Counted from the stretch's first letter, positions 8,769-17,495 are shown. The stretch: DNA of 64,000 nucleotides from JAFAGO01 sp031987605 (GCA_031987605.1 DALZZF010000001.1:248001-312000), one strand, 5' to 3'. Made by a program: numbers and translations. The notes: generated by a model not told the origin, from the letters alone.

Positions 8769-9260
8769 ATGGATTCAGAAATTGTTTTTAATAAAGATTT
8801 TGAAGAACGCTCCGCATTTGTGATGAAAACCTTTGATGCGCAAGTTTCAGAAGTTTGGGATTATTTTTCTGTTGCGGATTTGTTGGATCAATGGTGGGCA
8901 CCGGAACCGTGGAAATGTGAAACGCTAACGATGGATTTTCAGGAAAATGGAAAATGGCATTATGCCATGGTTAGTCCTGAAAGCGAAAAAGTATATGGAC
9001 TTGTTTCATTTGGAAGCATTATGCAGCATAGGAGCATTGAATGGATGGATGATTTTGCTGATGAAAAAGGAAACTCGCAAAACAGTAATCTCGCCTGCAA
9101 CTGGTTGATTGGTTTTACCGGAGTGGAAGAAGGCACAAAACTCACAGTGAACATTCATTTTCCTTCCGAAGATGCAATGAACAAAATCTTTGAAATGGGT
9201 TTTGAGGAAGGTTTCCGCATGACGTTGAATCAGTTGGAAAATCTTTTAGAAAAAACATGA
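8769..9260 (+). CDS. SRPBCC (AHSA1-like) domain protein
   Basis: 163-residue cytoplasmic protein of the START/Bet v1-like SRPBCC superfamily, AHSA1-like (activator of Hsp90 ATPase homologue 1) branch. Typical features are the opening RSAFVMKTFDAQVSEVWDYFS, the DLLDQWWAPEPW motif early in the fold, a beta-rich middle ending in TGVEEGTKLTVNIHF, and the closing helix GFRMTLNQLENLLEK. Members bind small hydrophobic ligands or act as cofactors; the substrate cannot be read here. It is a single gene, convergent with the minus-strand gene that ends one base later, with no terminator hairpin between them. Confidence 0.85.
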   Translation: MDSEIVFNKDFEERSAFVMKTFDAQVSEVWDYFSVADLLDQWWAPEPWKCETLTMDFQENGKWHYAMVSPESEKVYGLVSFGSIMQHRSIEWMDDFADEKGNSQNSNLACNWLIGFTGVEEGTKLTVNIHFPSEDAMNKIFEMGFEEGFRMTLNQLENLLEKT

Positions 9261-9261
9261 T

Positions 9262-9624
9262 TTAAAAAAGATTTTCATCCAAAAAATATTGAATAATGGC
9301 TTTTTTCATTAAAAGTTGTTGCTCATTGGGTTTGAGTTCGGGAAGCGGTTCTACTTCGTCAAAATGCGGATAACCGTCGTCGTCATAATGCGAAAATTTA
9401 TAGTAACCAAAAGGTTCTAGAAGCCGGCAAACCGCAATGTGAATTAAATTTACCTTATCGTCCTTGGAATATTTCTGTTTTCCGCTGCCCAGTTCCTGCA
9501 CGCCGATCAGAAAAAGCATGGTTTCAATCGGAGTGTTTTTTTCCGTTTGAAAATGCTCTTCAAAAAAAAGGACTATTTTTTTCCAGAGTTCAGCCTCATT
9601 GAATTGTTCCTGCTGTTCCATCAC
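9262..9624 (-). CDS. Conserved hypothetical protein coupled to oligopeptidase B
   Basis: 120-residue soluble acidic protein that I cannot assign to a named domain with certainty. It is predicted mostly helical, with a C-terminal motif FSHYDDDGYPHFDEVEPLPEL rich in Asp, His and Tyr. Its start overlaps the stop of the upstream oligopeptidase gene by four bases, which indicates translational coupling and one operon. Similar short proteins are common in Flavobacteriia. There is no signal peptide and no membrane segment. Confidence 0.75.
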   Translation of the reverse strand: MMEQQEQFNEAELWKKIVLFFEEHFQTEKNTPIETMLFLIGVQELGSGKQKYSKDDKVNLIHIAVCRLLEPFGYYKFSHYDDDGYPHFDEVEPLPELKPNEQQLLMKKAIIQYFLDENLF

Positions 9625-11672
9625 GAATTGATTTTGTTTTCCAATTTCAGTAAAAAAGCAAATTCCAGCGCATCTTCTTTCAAACTTTCAAATCTTCCGC
9701 TTGCACCGCCGTGTCCGGAACTCAAATCGGTTTTAAAAATCAGAATGTGGGAATCGGTTTTCAAATCGCGTAGCTTTGCCGTCCATTTTGCAGGTTCCCA
9801 ATATTGCACCTGAGAATCGTGTAACCCTGTGGTAATCAAAATATTAGGATAGTTTTTGTGCTCGATATTATCGTAGGGTGAATAGGATTTCATGTAATCG
9901 TAATACGCTTTTTCGTTTGGATTTCCCCATTCGTCATATTCTCCGGTGGTTAAAGGAATGGTGTCGTCCAGCATTGTGCTGACCACATCCACAAAAGGAA
10001 CCTGCGCCACAACCCCGTGAAAAAGTTCAGGATCCATGTTGATTACAGCTCCGATTAAAAGTCCGCCCGCGCTTCCGCCCATTCCGTAAAGATGTTGTGA
10101 GGAAGTGTAATTTTCGTTCACCAAAAATTTTCCGGCATCCATAAAATCGTAAAATGTATTCTTTTTATGCAGCATTTTTCCGTCTTCATACCATTCTCTT
10201 CCCAGATATTCTCCGCCGCGAATATGCGCAATCGCATAGATAAATCCACGATCCAGAAGTGAAAGCCGGACACTGGAAAAACTGGCGTCAACCGTATGTC
10301 CGTAACTTCCGTAGCCGTAAAGCAGGAGCGGAGTTTCAGAAGATTTTGGAGTGTTTTTATGATACACCAACGAAATGGGAATCCGCACTTTTCCGTCTCG
10401 TGAAGGTGCCCAGATTCTTTCGGAAATATAATTTTCAGAATGGAATGTTTCGCCCAAAACTTCCTGCTGTTTCAAAAGTGTGGTGGTTTTGGTTTCCATA
10501 TCATATTCGTATGTAGAACTGGGAACCGTTAAAGAAGTATAGCCAAAACGCAGTTTTTGGGTTTTGAATTCCAGATTTAAACCAATATAAGCGGTATAAG
10601 TAGGATCATTGAATTCCAGATAATGAAACTTTCCGGTTTTGTTTTCGATGATTTTAATTTGCAGAAGTCCTTCTGTACGTTCTTCAAGCGCCAGATAATC
10701 CTGAAAGATTTCAAAACCTTCCAGCAAAACATCAGCGCGATGCGGAATAAGGTCTTTCCAGTTTTTCATTTCGCAATGTTCGACCGGAGTTTTTACCAGT
10801 TTGAAATTGGTGGCGTTATCGGCATTGGTGATGATATAAAAGGAATCTTCATAATGTTCCACAGCATATTCCAGATCCGGTTTTCTTTTCTGGATGATTT
10901 TCCATTCCGCCAAAACATCATCTGCAGGAATAAAACGGTGCTCATCCGAAATGGTGCTTGAGCTGGCAATGAAAATGTATTGTAAAGATTTGGTTTTGTA
11001 TAAATTAACGTCAAACGCTTCATCTTTTTCGTGGAAAACCAAAACATCCTGAGAAGAATCGGTTCCCATTTCATGACGAAAGACCTGAAATGCACGCAGG
11101 TTTTTATCTTTTCTGATGTAAAAAATGTGTTGATTATCATTTGCCCAAATCGCCTTTCCGGTGGTATTCGGAATCTGATCCTGAAGGATTTCCCCGGTTT
11201 TCAGGTTTTTGAATGCTAAAGTGTAAATGCGTCTTCCCAAATCGTCACTCGAAAATACAGCACATTCGTTATCTGTACTTACGGCAACGCTTCCAATCTC
11301 GAAAAATTCATGACCTTCCGCAAGAACGTTGACATCCAGAATCAGTTCTTCTTCATTTTCCAAAGAAAGGGGTTTGCGGAAAAATAGCGGATATTCTTTC
11401 CCTTCCTCGTATTTTACAATATACCAGTATCCATTGAAAAAATATGGAAGCGATTCATCGTCTTTTTTATAGCGCGCTTTCATTTCTTCAAACAACTGTT
11501 TTTGCAGAATTTCGGTATCCTTCATAATGAAATCGCAATAGTTATTTTCGGATTTCAGGTAGTCCAGAACTTCAGGATTTTCGCGTTGGTTCATCCAGAA
11601 ATAAGGATCGTTCCGCGTATCCGAATGTGCGGTAAGAAGGTGGTTGATTTTTTTTGCTATCGGCGCATCCAT
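9621..11672 (-). CDS. ptrB: S9A family serine peptidase, oligopeptidase B
   Basis: About 683-residue prolyl-oligopeptidase-family enzyme that cleaves short peptides after basic residues (family knowledge for oligopeptidase B). It has an N-terminal seven-bladed propeller (to about residue 400) and a C-terminal alpha/beta hydrolase. The nucleophile Ser is in GMGGSAGGLL (about 532), the Asp in TTGLHDSQVQYWEP (about 617) and the His in SSGHGGASGRF (about 657). I start it at ATG 11672 (MDAPIAKKINHLL); the frame opens five codons earlier at a TTG. No signal peptide is visible, so it is probably cytoplasmic. It is first in a two-gene operon with the 120-residue protein. Confidence 0.92.
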   Translation of the reverse strand: MDAPIAKKINHLLTAHSDTRNDPYFWMNQRENPEVLDYLKSENNYCDFIMKDTEILQKQLFEEMKARYKKDDESLPYFFNGYWYIVKYEEGKEYPLFFRKPLSLENEEELILDVNVLAEGHEFFEIGSVAVSTDNECAVFSSDDLGRRIYTLAFKNLKTGEILQDQIPNTTGKAIWANDNQHIFYIRKDKNLRAFQVFRHEMGTDSSQDVLVFHEKDEAFDVNLYKTKSLQYIFIASSSTISDEHRFIPADDVLAEWKIIQKRKPDLEYAVEHYEDSFYIITNADNATNFKLVKTPVEHCEMKNWKDLIPHRADVLLEGFEIFQDYLALEERTEGLLQIKIIENKTGKFHYLEFNDPTYTAYIGLNLEFKTQKLRFGYTSLTVPSSTYEYDMETKTTTLLKQQEVLGETFHSENYISERIWAPSRDGKVRIPISLVYHKNTPKSSETPLLLYGYGSYGHTVDASFSSVRLSLLDRGFIYAIAHIRGGEYLGREWYEDGKMLHKKNTFYDFMDAGKFLVNENYTSSQHLYGMGGSAGGLLIGAVINMDPELFHGVVAQVPFVDVVSTMLDDTIPLTTGEYDEWGNPNEKAYYDYMKSYSPYDNIEHKNYPNILITTGLHDSQVQYWEPAKWTAKLRDLKTDSHILIFKTDLSSGHGGASGRFESLKEDALEFAFLLKLENKINS

Positions 11673-11758
11673 TTCGGGAAAGTACAAATTATAAAATTAA
11701 TAAAAAACCATCTTAACCCAAAAGGAAAAGACGGTTTCGAAGTGTTTTTCTCCGGAAT

Positions 11759-12501
11759 TTATTTGTTTAAATCGCGGATGTATTTTTCAATCGCCATCGT
11801 CATGGATGGTGTTTCTTTGCTAGGTGCCATTACATCAATCCGGAATCCGGCTTCTTCGGCGGCTTTCTGGTATTCCCGAAAACTCCGATTTTGATGTCGT
11901 CCTGCTTGAAGTTTTTAAAATTTTCCTGAAGCGATTTTATTCCCTGCGGACTGAAGAAAACCAACATGTCGTAATCTTTTATTTTAATATCCGAAAGGTT
12001 TGAGCATACGGTTTTGTACATGATTGCTCTTGTCCAGTCAACTTGTGCATCATCCAGTGTTTTGATGGTTTCCGGACTCAGAACATCGGATGAAGGGAGC
12101 AGGTATTTTTCGTTCGGATATTTTTTGAAAAGTGGCAGTAAATCGGAAAAATTCTTTTCACCAAAACTGATTTTTCTTTTTCTGTATACGATGTGTTTTT
12201 GCAGATAATTGGCAACCGCTTCGGACTGGCAAATATATCTCATGGTATCAGGAACCTGAAAACGCATTTCTTCAGCCAATCGGAAGTAATGGTCTATCGC
12301 ATTTTTACTTGTAAAAATAATGCCGGTGTACTGCGATAAATCAATTTTCTGGGCGCGGAGTTCCTTAGCATCTACGCCTTCCACATGAATGAAAGGTCGG
12401 AAATCAATCTTAATCTTTTCTTTTTTCGCAATCTCCAGATACGGAGAACTCTCGTTGGGAGCAGGCTGCGATACCAATATAGATTTAATTTTCATCTTCA
12501 A
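11759..12501 (-). CDS. hemD: Uroporphyrinogen-III synthase, frameshifted near the 3' end
   Basis: HemD cyclises hydroxymethylbilane to uroporphyrinogen III in heme biosynthesis. The open frame from 12501 encodes IKSILVSQPAPNESSPYLEI through DIKIGVFGNT in good agreement with the family, then ends in an unrelated tail (RKPPKKPDSGLM) with a stop at 11830. In another frame the same strand continues as QKAAEEAGFRIDVMAPSKET and TMAIEKYIRDLNK, with a stop at 11759-11761, which is the expected HemD C-terminus. One base missing near 11880 (for example ACC instead of ACCC) explains this; restored length is about 247 residues, normal for the family. It lies six bases after the DUF4271 gene. Either a sequencing or assembly error or a real mutation. 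Confidence 0.88.
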
Positions 12502-12507
12502 AATTTG

Positions 12508-13149
12508 CTAGAAAAACAATAGTCTCCACAGTGCAAACAATGGTGCAATTTGGAGGGTGCAAATATACAAAAATTTATAATACCATCGAACCGGCAGAAT
12601 TTGGTTTTTGTGAAAAAAATAAAAAAGTATTTTAAAAACAAAAACAATCATGAGGAAAATCAGGTAAAAATACAATTCTTCGCCCTTTTTATTGTCAAAA
12701 TAATAATGTGAAAAAATCAAAACCATCAACAATAGAGACAGTCCAAAATAGAATTTTGTAGCCGTAAAATAAAAGAGTTTCCATTTGCGGGAATTCCCGA
12801 CACTGGAATAAAAAATATAGGAAAAAGATGTTTTAAGAAGATAAAACAACAGAATGCTGAGAAATGTAAAGCCAAATTTATTCAGTTCAAAACCGAAAGG
12901 ATGAATGCTTGTTACCCATTTGGGAACCAACGGAATGTATTGAGAAATCAAAACCGAAATCAGAATGCAAAAAACAGCGGATGTAATCGCCCAAGAAAGA
13001 AAATTATTGCTGGAATCGGCATATTCCTGCACGAAAAACTCTTTAATCCGAATGTCGCGCAGCAAAAAAATAAACATCAGTGCATACGCGAAACCGCAAA
13101 GCAGCAGCGTAATTATCACCCAGTCATTATGTTCTACAATCCTTACCAC
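12508..13149 (-). CDS. DUF4271 integral membrane protein
   Basis: 213-residue polytopic membrane protein with about six hydrophobic helices, the first at VIITLLLCGFAYALMFIFLL. It fits the Bacteroidota-specific DUF4271 family, which is regularly next to hemD. The start is a GTG at 13149 (MVRIVEHND); the next in-frame ATG is 25 codons in and would remove the first helix. A -7 box TATTTTTG lies 11-18 bases upstream of the GTG. It is co-transcribed with hemD, six bases apart. Function is unknown; the pairing with tetrapyrrole synthesis may reflect only conserved gene order. Confidence 0.82.
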   Translation of the reverse strand: MVRIVEHNDWVIITLLLCGFAYALMFIFLLRDIRIKEFFVQEYADSSNNFLSWAITSAVFCILISVLISQYIPLVPKWVTSIHPFGFELNKFGFTFLSILLFYLLKTSFSYIFYSSVGNSRKWKLFYFTATKFYFGLSLLLMVLIFSHYYFDNKKGEELYFYLIFLMIVFVFKILFYFFHKNQILPVRWYYKFLYICTLQIAPLFALWRLLFF

Positions 13150-13159
13150 AAAATTATTG

Positions 13160-13167
13160 CAAAAATA
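13160..13167 (-). promoter_or_regulatory. -7 box (TATTTTTG) of the DUF4271-hemD operon
   Basis: Minus-strand TATTTTTG ends 10 bases before the GTG start at 13149. This supports the GTG choice, because transcription would begin only about five bases before it. Confidence 0.5.
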
Positions 13168-13252
13168 CTCAAATTAAGTTTCAAATAAAACAAATTTTAA
13201 TCGCTAAAGAAATTGGTCTGAACTTTGAACGGAAAAGAAAGCGCAAAAACAG

Positions 13253-13260
13253 TATCTTTG
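13253..13260 (+). promoter_or_regulatory. Possible -7 box (TATCTTTG) of the glycosyltransferase operon
   Basis: TATCTTTG matches TAnnTTTG. The nearest TTTG upstream (13224-13227) is 25 bases away, too far for a standard -33. It is about 95 bases before the ATG at 13356. Confidence 0.35.
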
Positions 13261-13355
13261 CCACTTGTGAGCTTGTGATAAGATTTAGCAAAAATGATTT
13301 CACGAGCCAGATAAAAAATCACTAAAATTTTAAACACAGGCTCTTCGTTTTCTGC

Positions 13356-14072
13356 ATGAAAAAACTGGTCATCATTCCAACCTACAACGAGAAAGAAAAT
13401 ATTGAAAGTATTGTTTCGGCGGTATTTGCGCTGAATCAGGAGTTTCATGTTCTGGTGGTGGATGATTCTTCACCGGACGGAACCGCTGAAATCGTAAAGC
13501 ACCTTCAGGAATCGTTTCCTCAAAAACTTCATCTGAGTATAAGAAAAGTGAAAGATGGATTAGGAAAGGCTTATATCCACGGATTTCGCTGGGCTTTGGA
13601 AAATAATTACGACTATATTTTCGAAATGGATGCGGATTTTTCGCACAATCCTGCTGATTTGCCCCGGCTTTTTGAAGCCTGCAAAAATGCAGATATGGCG
13701 GTTGGATCACGGTATTCGCAAGGGGTAAATGTAGTGAATTGGCCTATGGGAAGAGTGTTGCTTTCCTATTTCGCATCCAAATATGTGCGTACCGTTCTGG
13801 GAATTCCTGTTCACGATACCACTGCCGGATTTGTCTGTTTTAAAAAAGAAACGCTTCTGGGAATCGGGTTGGATAAAATTAAACTGAAAGGATACGGTTT
13901 TCAGGTGGAAATGAAATACCGCGCCTATAAAAAAGGATTCAGAATTGTGGAAGTTCCGATTATTTTCACCAACAGAATAAAAGGAGAAAGCAAAATGAAC
14001 GGCGGAATTATCGGTGAAGCCGTCTTCGGAATTTTAAACCTGAAATGGAAATCAATGATAAATGCACTATGA
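13356..14072 (+). CDS. Polyprenol-phosphate mannose synthase-like GT2 glycosyltransferase
   Basis: 238-residue family 2 glycosyltransferase of the dolichyl-phosphate-mannose synthase (DPM1) type: it moves a sugar, probably mannose, from a nucleotide sugar to polyprenyl phosphate at the inner membrane. Motifs are the N-terminal VIIPTYNEKENIE, the nucleotide-binding VVDDSSPDGTAEI, the metal-binding EMDADFSHNP, and AVGSRYSQG with the acceptor-loop TTAGFVCFKK. It has no C-terminal membrane helices, as in soluble DPM1. Its stop overlaps the ATG of the next lipoprotein gene (ATGA at 14069-14072), so the two are translationally coupled. The sugar donor is inferred from the family only. Confidence 0.9.
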   Translation: MKKLVIIPTYNEKENIESIVSAVFALNQEFHVLVVDDSSPDGTAEIVKHLQESFPQKLHLSIRKVKDGLGKAYIHGFRWALENNYDYIFEMDADFSHNPADLPRLFEACKNADMAVGSRYSQGVNVVNWPMGRVLLSYFASKYVRTVLGIPVHDTTAGFVCFKKETLLGIGLDKIKLKGYGFQVEMKYRAYKKGFRIVEVPIIFTNRIKGESKMNGGIIGEAVFGILNLKWKSMINAL

Positions 14073-14425
14073 AAAATTTGCTACTGTTTTTTATTCTGAT
14101 CGGTTTTGTTTCCTGTGGAGATATTGTAAACAAACCTGCCCACCTTCTGAGCAAAGATAAAATGGCAGAAGTAATTGCCGAACTTGCCATCAGCGATCAG
14201 CTCAGTATCGTAGATTCCGGTTTTAATTTGAATAATCAAACCATATATGTCTTTCAAAAGGCGAAAGTAAAACCCATCGATTTTTCAGAAAGTTACACCT
14301 ATTATGTAGCAAGAGGAAAAATGGATCAGATCCTTGATGAAGCACAGAAAATAATTATCAAAAAAGATCCGAAAGCCAAAGCATACATCGATAAAAACAA
14401 CGCAGAACAACCTGCTGTTAAATAA
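14069..14425 (+). CDS. DUF4296 lipoprotein
   Basis: 118-residue lipoprotein. I start it at ATG 14069 (MKNLLLFFILIGFVSCGD), which overlaps the previous stop and yields a lipoprotein signal with Cys at the end of GFVSC; the open frame runs eight codons further upstream without a signal-like sequence. The mature part (LSKDKMAEVIAELAISDQLS to KKDPKAKAYIDK) fits the Bacteroidota DUF4296 family of small helical lipoproteins of unknown role. It overlaps tgt by one base, so the run glycosyltransferase-DUF4296-tgt is one operon. Confidence 0.85.
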   Translation: MKNLLLFFILIGFVSCGDIVNKPAHLLSKDKMAEVIAELAISDQLSIVDSGFNLNNQTIYVFQKAKVKPIDFSESYTYYVARGKMDQILDEAQKIIIKKDPKAKAYIDKNNAEQPAVK

Positions 14426-15561
14426 TGACAAAGAATTTTTTTGAAATAGAAAAAAACTCTTCCGGAAAAGCAAGAGCCGGAATGATAACCACAGATCACG
14501 GTCAAATCCAGACGCCGATTTTTATGCCGGTAGGAACCGTGGCTTCTGTAAAAACCGTACATCAGCGTGAACTTCGCGATGATATAAAAGCACAGATTAT
14601 CCTTGGAAACACCTATCATCTGTATTTGCGACCAACCATGGATGTTATGCAGGAAGCCGGAGGTTTACATCGTTTTATGAATTGGGAACTGCCCATTCTT
14701 ACGGATTCCGGAGGTTTTCAGGTTTTTTCGCTTTCGGATTCAAGGAAAATGACCGAAGAAGGAGTAAGGTTTAAATCCCATATCGATGGAAGTTACCACT
14801 TTATTTCTCCGGAAAAATCAATGGAAATTCAACGGCAGATTGGAGGAGATATTTTTATGGCATTTGATGAATGCACGCCTTTTCCTTGCGAATACAATCA
14901 GGCAAAAGCATCAATGGAAATGACACACCGCTGGTTGAAAAGATGCATCAAATGGTGCGAAGAAAATCCGGAATATTATAGCCATAAACAACGGCTTTTC
15001 CCCATTGTTCAGGGATCAACGTATTCGGATCTGAGGAAAATTTCTGCTGAATGTATTGCTGAACAGAATGCCGAAGGAAACGCAATTGGCGGACTTTCCG
15101 TTGGAGAACCGGAAGAAGAAATGTACCGCATAACCAATGAAGTTACCGATATTTTGCCCAAAGAAAAACCCCGCTATTTAATGGGAGTCGGAACTCCTTG
15201 GAATATTTTGGAATCCATCGGTCTGGGAATTGATATGATGGACTGTGTAATGCCTACCCGAAATGCAAGAAATGCCATGCTCTTCACCTGGAATGGCATC
15301 ATGAATCTGAAAAATGAAAAATGGAAACGCGATTTTTCTCCTTTGGATGAATTTGGAACCAGTTTTGTAGATCAGGAGTATTCCAAAGCGTATGTACGGC
15401 ATCTTTTTGTTTCTAAAGAATATCTGGCGAAACAAATTGCTTCCATTCACAATCTCGCTTTTTATTTGGATTTGGTAAAAGTGGCAAGAGAACATATTTT
15501 AGCAGGTGATTTCTACGAATGGAAAAATTCCGTAGTCCCAGCTTTGAAACAACGACTTTAA
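14425..15561 (+). CDS. tgt: tRNA-guanine transglycosylase (lacking the zinc cysteines)
   Basis: Exchanges guanine-34 for preQ1 in tRNAs with GUN anticodons (queuosine pathway). The 378-residue TIM barrel is normal in length. It has TDSGGFQVFSL with the general-base Asp, FDECTPFP, IGGLSVGEPEE, and the nucleophile Asp in DMMDCVMPTRNARN. The canonical zinc site (CxCxxC followed by His, in the context PLDxxC.C..C..YSRAY) is absent: the matching segment, at about residues 307-323, reads LDEFGTSFVDQEYSKAY, with no cysteine, while the later His (ASIHNLAFYL) remains. The start overlaps the DUF4296 gene by one base. The enzyme assignment is secure; the missing zinc site is noteworthy. Confidence 0.94.
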   Translation: MTKNFFEIEKNSSGKARAGMITTDHGQIQTPIFMPVGTVASVKTVHQRELRDDIKAQIILGNTYHLYLRPTMDVMQEAGGLHRFMNWELPILTDSGGFQVFSLSDSRKMTEEGVRFKSHIDGSYHFISPEKSMEIQRQIGGDIFMAFDECTPFPCEYNQAKASMEMTHRWLKRCIKWCEENPEYYSHKQRLFPIVQGSTYSDLRKISAECIAEQNAEGNAIGGLSVGEPEEEMYRITNEVTDILPKEKPRYLMGVGTPWNILESIGLGIDMMDCVMPTRNARNAMLFTWNGIMNLKNEKWKRDFSPLDEFGTSFVDQEYSKAYVRHLFVSKEYLAKQIASIHNLAFYLDLVKVAREHILAGDFYEWKNSVVPALKQRL

Positions 15562-15610
15562 CAAGAGACAAAAGGAAGAGCCAAGGCAAAAGTCAAAAGA
15601 TCTAAGTTAA

Positions 15611-15687
15611 GCCACGAAGTGGCGTGATAAAATAGCCAAGGGAGAAACCCTTGTACGAAATAAAATAGCCAAGGGTGAAACCCTTGG
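15611..15687. repeat. Three short palindromes between tgt and the LptF/G gene
   Basis: GCCAC-GAA-GTGGC (15611-15623), CAAGGG-AGAAA-CCCTTG (15637-15653) and CCAAGGG-TGAAA-CCCTTGG (15669-15687). The last two sit in a near-exact direct repeat sharing AAAATAGCCAAGGG. The last hairpin ends seven bases before the next ATG (15694). They resemble the short REP-like palindromes that litter Bacteroidota intergenic DNA. Confidence 0.7.
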
Positions 15688-15693
15688 AAAAAT

Positions 15694-16788
15694 ATGAAAA
15701 TAATAGACCGCTACATTATCAGAAAATACCTCGGAACTTTCGGGTTTATGCTGGCATTGCTGTCTATTATTGTATTTGTGATTGATGTTCAGGCAAAAGC
15801 ACCGAGAATTGAATCCAACGGTTTTACGGTATCCTATTTTGCATTGAATTTTTATCCGTTCTGGATTATTAATCTTGTGGTGACTTTTATGTCCATTCTG
15901 GTTTTTATTTCCGTTATTTATTTTACGTCGAGAATGGCAAACAATACCGAGATTGTTGCCATTATCAGTAGTGGTGCGAGTTTTCACCGTTTTGCGCGGC
16001 CATATTTGCTCACATCAGGCTTTATTGCTGTTTTAGCATTGCTTCTGAATCATTTTGTACTGCCGCTTTCCAATGCCAAAAAAAATGTGTTAGAGCCATA
16101 TACTTATAATAAAATGGATCGCGAGAAAATCACGGGTATTTCTGAAATTTCCACTCGGATTTCTAAAAACGAATATATTTTTATAAAAAGCTACAACAAA
16201 AAAGAGAAAAGTGGCTATGGGCTAATTTATCAGAAATTCGATGATAAAAATAAATTACAATATCAGTTGAATGTATCGGATTTTAGGTGGGATCCGGAAA
16301 AGAAAACCTTCAGAATGAATAATTATCTGGAAAAAACCTTTTTAAAAGATGATACCGAAAAACTCGGAAACGGCAATACCATGACAAAAAATTTCGGGCA
16401 TCCTCCGGAAGAATTATTTCCTGATGGACTGCTCGGGCAAACCAAAACGACACCTGAACTTCTGGTTTTTATTAACCGAGAAAAATCAAAAGGAAATTCA
16501 AATTTAAATACACATCTTAACGAGCTTTATCAAAGGACATCGATGCCGGTTTCCATTATTATTCTTACACTTTTGGGACTATCATTGTCTTCAGAAAAAA
16601 AGCGAGGAGGGTTGGGTTTGAATCTTGCGTTGGGAATTGCGCTGGCGTTTGTTTTTGTATTTTCTTTTGAAGCATTGAAAATCGTGTCAGAAAACAATAT
16701 TATAAAACCATTTCTTGCCATGTGGTTGCCAAATTTAGTTTTCGGACCGTTGGCTTTGTTTCTGTATTTCCGAAGAGCTCTTCAGTAG
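15694..16788 (+). CDS. LptF/LptG family lipopolysaccharide export permease
   Basis: 364-residue YjgP/YjgQ-family permease. Its partners in the LPS transporter (LptB2FG) extract lipopolysaccharide from the inner membrane toward the LptA/C bridge. It starts MKIIDRYIIRKYLGTFGFML, the family's amphipathic start leading into TM1. A long beta-jellyroll periplasmic domain (about residues 125-265) lies between two sets of three helices, and the C-terminal helices include LGLNLALGIALAFVFVFSF. Whether it is the F- or G-type cannot be decided. It follows tgt after a 132-base gap with palindromes, an order seen elsewhere in Flavobacteriia. It overlaps the convergent birA by seven bases at its end. Confidence 0.9.
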   Translation: MKIIDRYIIRKYLGTFGFMLALLSIIVFVIDVQAKAPRIESNGFTVSYFALNFYPFWIINLVVTFMSILVFISVIYFTSRMANNTEIVAIISSGASFHRFARPYLLTSGFIAVLALLLNHFVLPLSNAKKNVLEPYTYNKMDREKITGISEISTRISKNEYIFIKSYNKKEKSGYGLIYQKFDDKNKLQYQLNVSDFRWDPEKKTFRMNNYLEKTFLKDDTEKLGNGNTMTKNFGHPPEELFPDGLLGQTKTTPELLVFINREKSKGNSNLNTHLNELYQRTSMPVSIIILTLLGLSLSSEKKRGGLGLNLALGIALAFVFVFSFEALKIVSENNIIKPFLAMWLPNLVFGPLALFLYFRRALQ

Positions 16789-17495
16789 AGCATCTGGATT
16801 TCTTTGTGGAAAAATTTCTGAAGTCCATCGGTTTCAAGGTCGATCCACAAAAAACCGTTTTCGTCCATTTCTCTCACAATGCCATTTTGTCTTGAGCTGT
16901 TTTTCTCAAATACACTGATTTGGTCTTTTCTGAAAAGATGCCGGTTGAAATCTTTCAATACGGTTTTCAAATCAGGAATTCTAAAAATATGCTCCTCAAA
17001 AAAAGTAAAAAAGCACTTAGAAACGTCATCTATAGAAAAGCGTTTTCCTGTTTGGGTAAAAAGGGAACCTGCATTTTTAAAATTTTGAAAATCAGTTTGG
17101 TTAATATTAATTCCAATGCCGATAATGAAGTAATGAACATCTGCAATCTTTTTTCTTTCGATTAGGATTCCACAGATTTTTTTTTCTTTCAGAATAATAT
17201 CATTGGGCCATTTAATCTTCGTATCTTCATCCGTCAATTTGGCAATAAAATCGAGGATAAGAACGGCGGTATAAAAATTGATGATGATTTCGGGATGAAT
17301 TTGTGCAACAGGAACCGCAATGCTCAACGCCAGATTTTCATGCGGGCGGATATTCCAGGTATTTCCGTATTGCCCTCTGCCCTTGGTTTGGCAGGAGGTG
17401 TAAAGACCGACAATATCGGTTTGATTTTCAGTGAGATAGTTTATTATTTCATCATTTGTGGAAAAACACGCTTCAACCGAAATCAATTGGCTCAT
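16782..17495 (-). CDS. birA: Biotin-[acetyl-CoA-carboxylase] ligase
   Basis: Activates biotin with ATP and attaches it to the biotin carboxyl carrier protein. At 237 residues it is catalytic domain only, without the DNA-binding repressor domain of E. coli BirA. Motifs are FSTNDEIIN at the N-terminus, the biotinyl-AMP loop TKGRGQYGNTW, KIKWPNDIIL with the catalytic Lys, and GIGININQ. A short C-terminal SH3-like domain ends near the stop. It is convergent with the LptF/G gene (overlap of seven bases) and divergent from rsfS, about 94 bases apart. Confidence 0.93.
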   Translation of the reverse strand: MSQLISVEACFSTNDEIINYLTENQTDIVGLYTSCQTKGRGQYGNTWNIRPHENLALSIAVPVAQIHPEIIINFYTAVLILDFIAKLTDEDTKIKWPNDIILKEKKICGILIERKKIADVHYFIIGIGININQTDFQNFKNAGSLFTQTGKRFSIDDVSKCFFTFFEEHIFRIPDLKTVLKDFNRHLFRKDQISVFEKNSSRQNGIVREMDENGFLWIDLETDGLQKFFHKEIQMLY

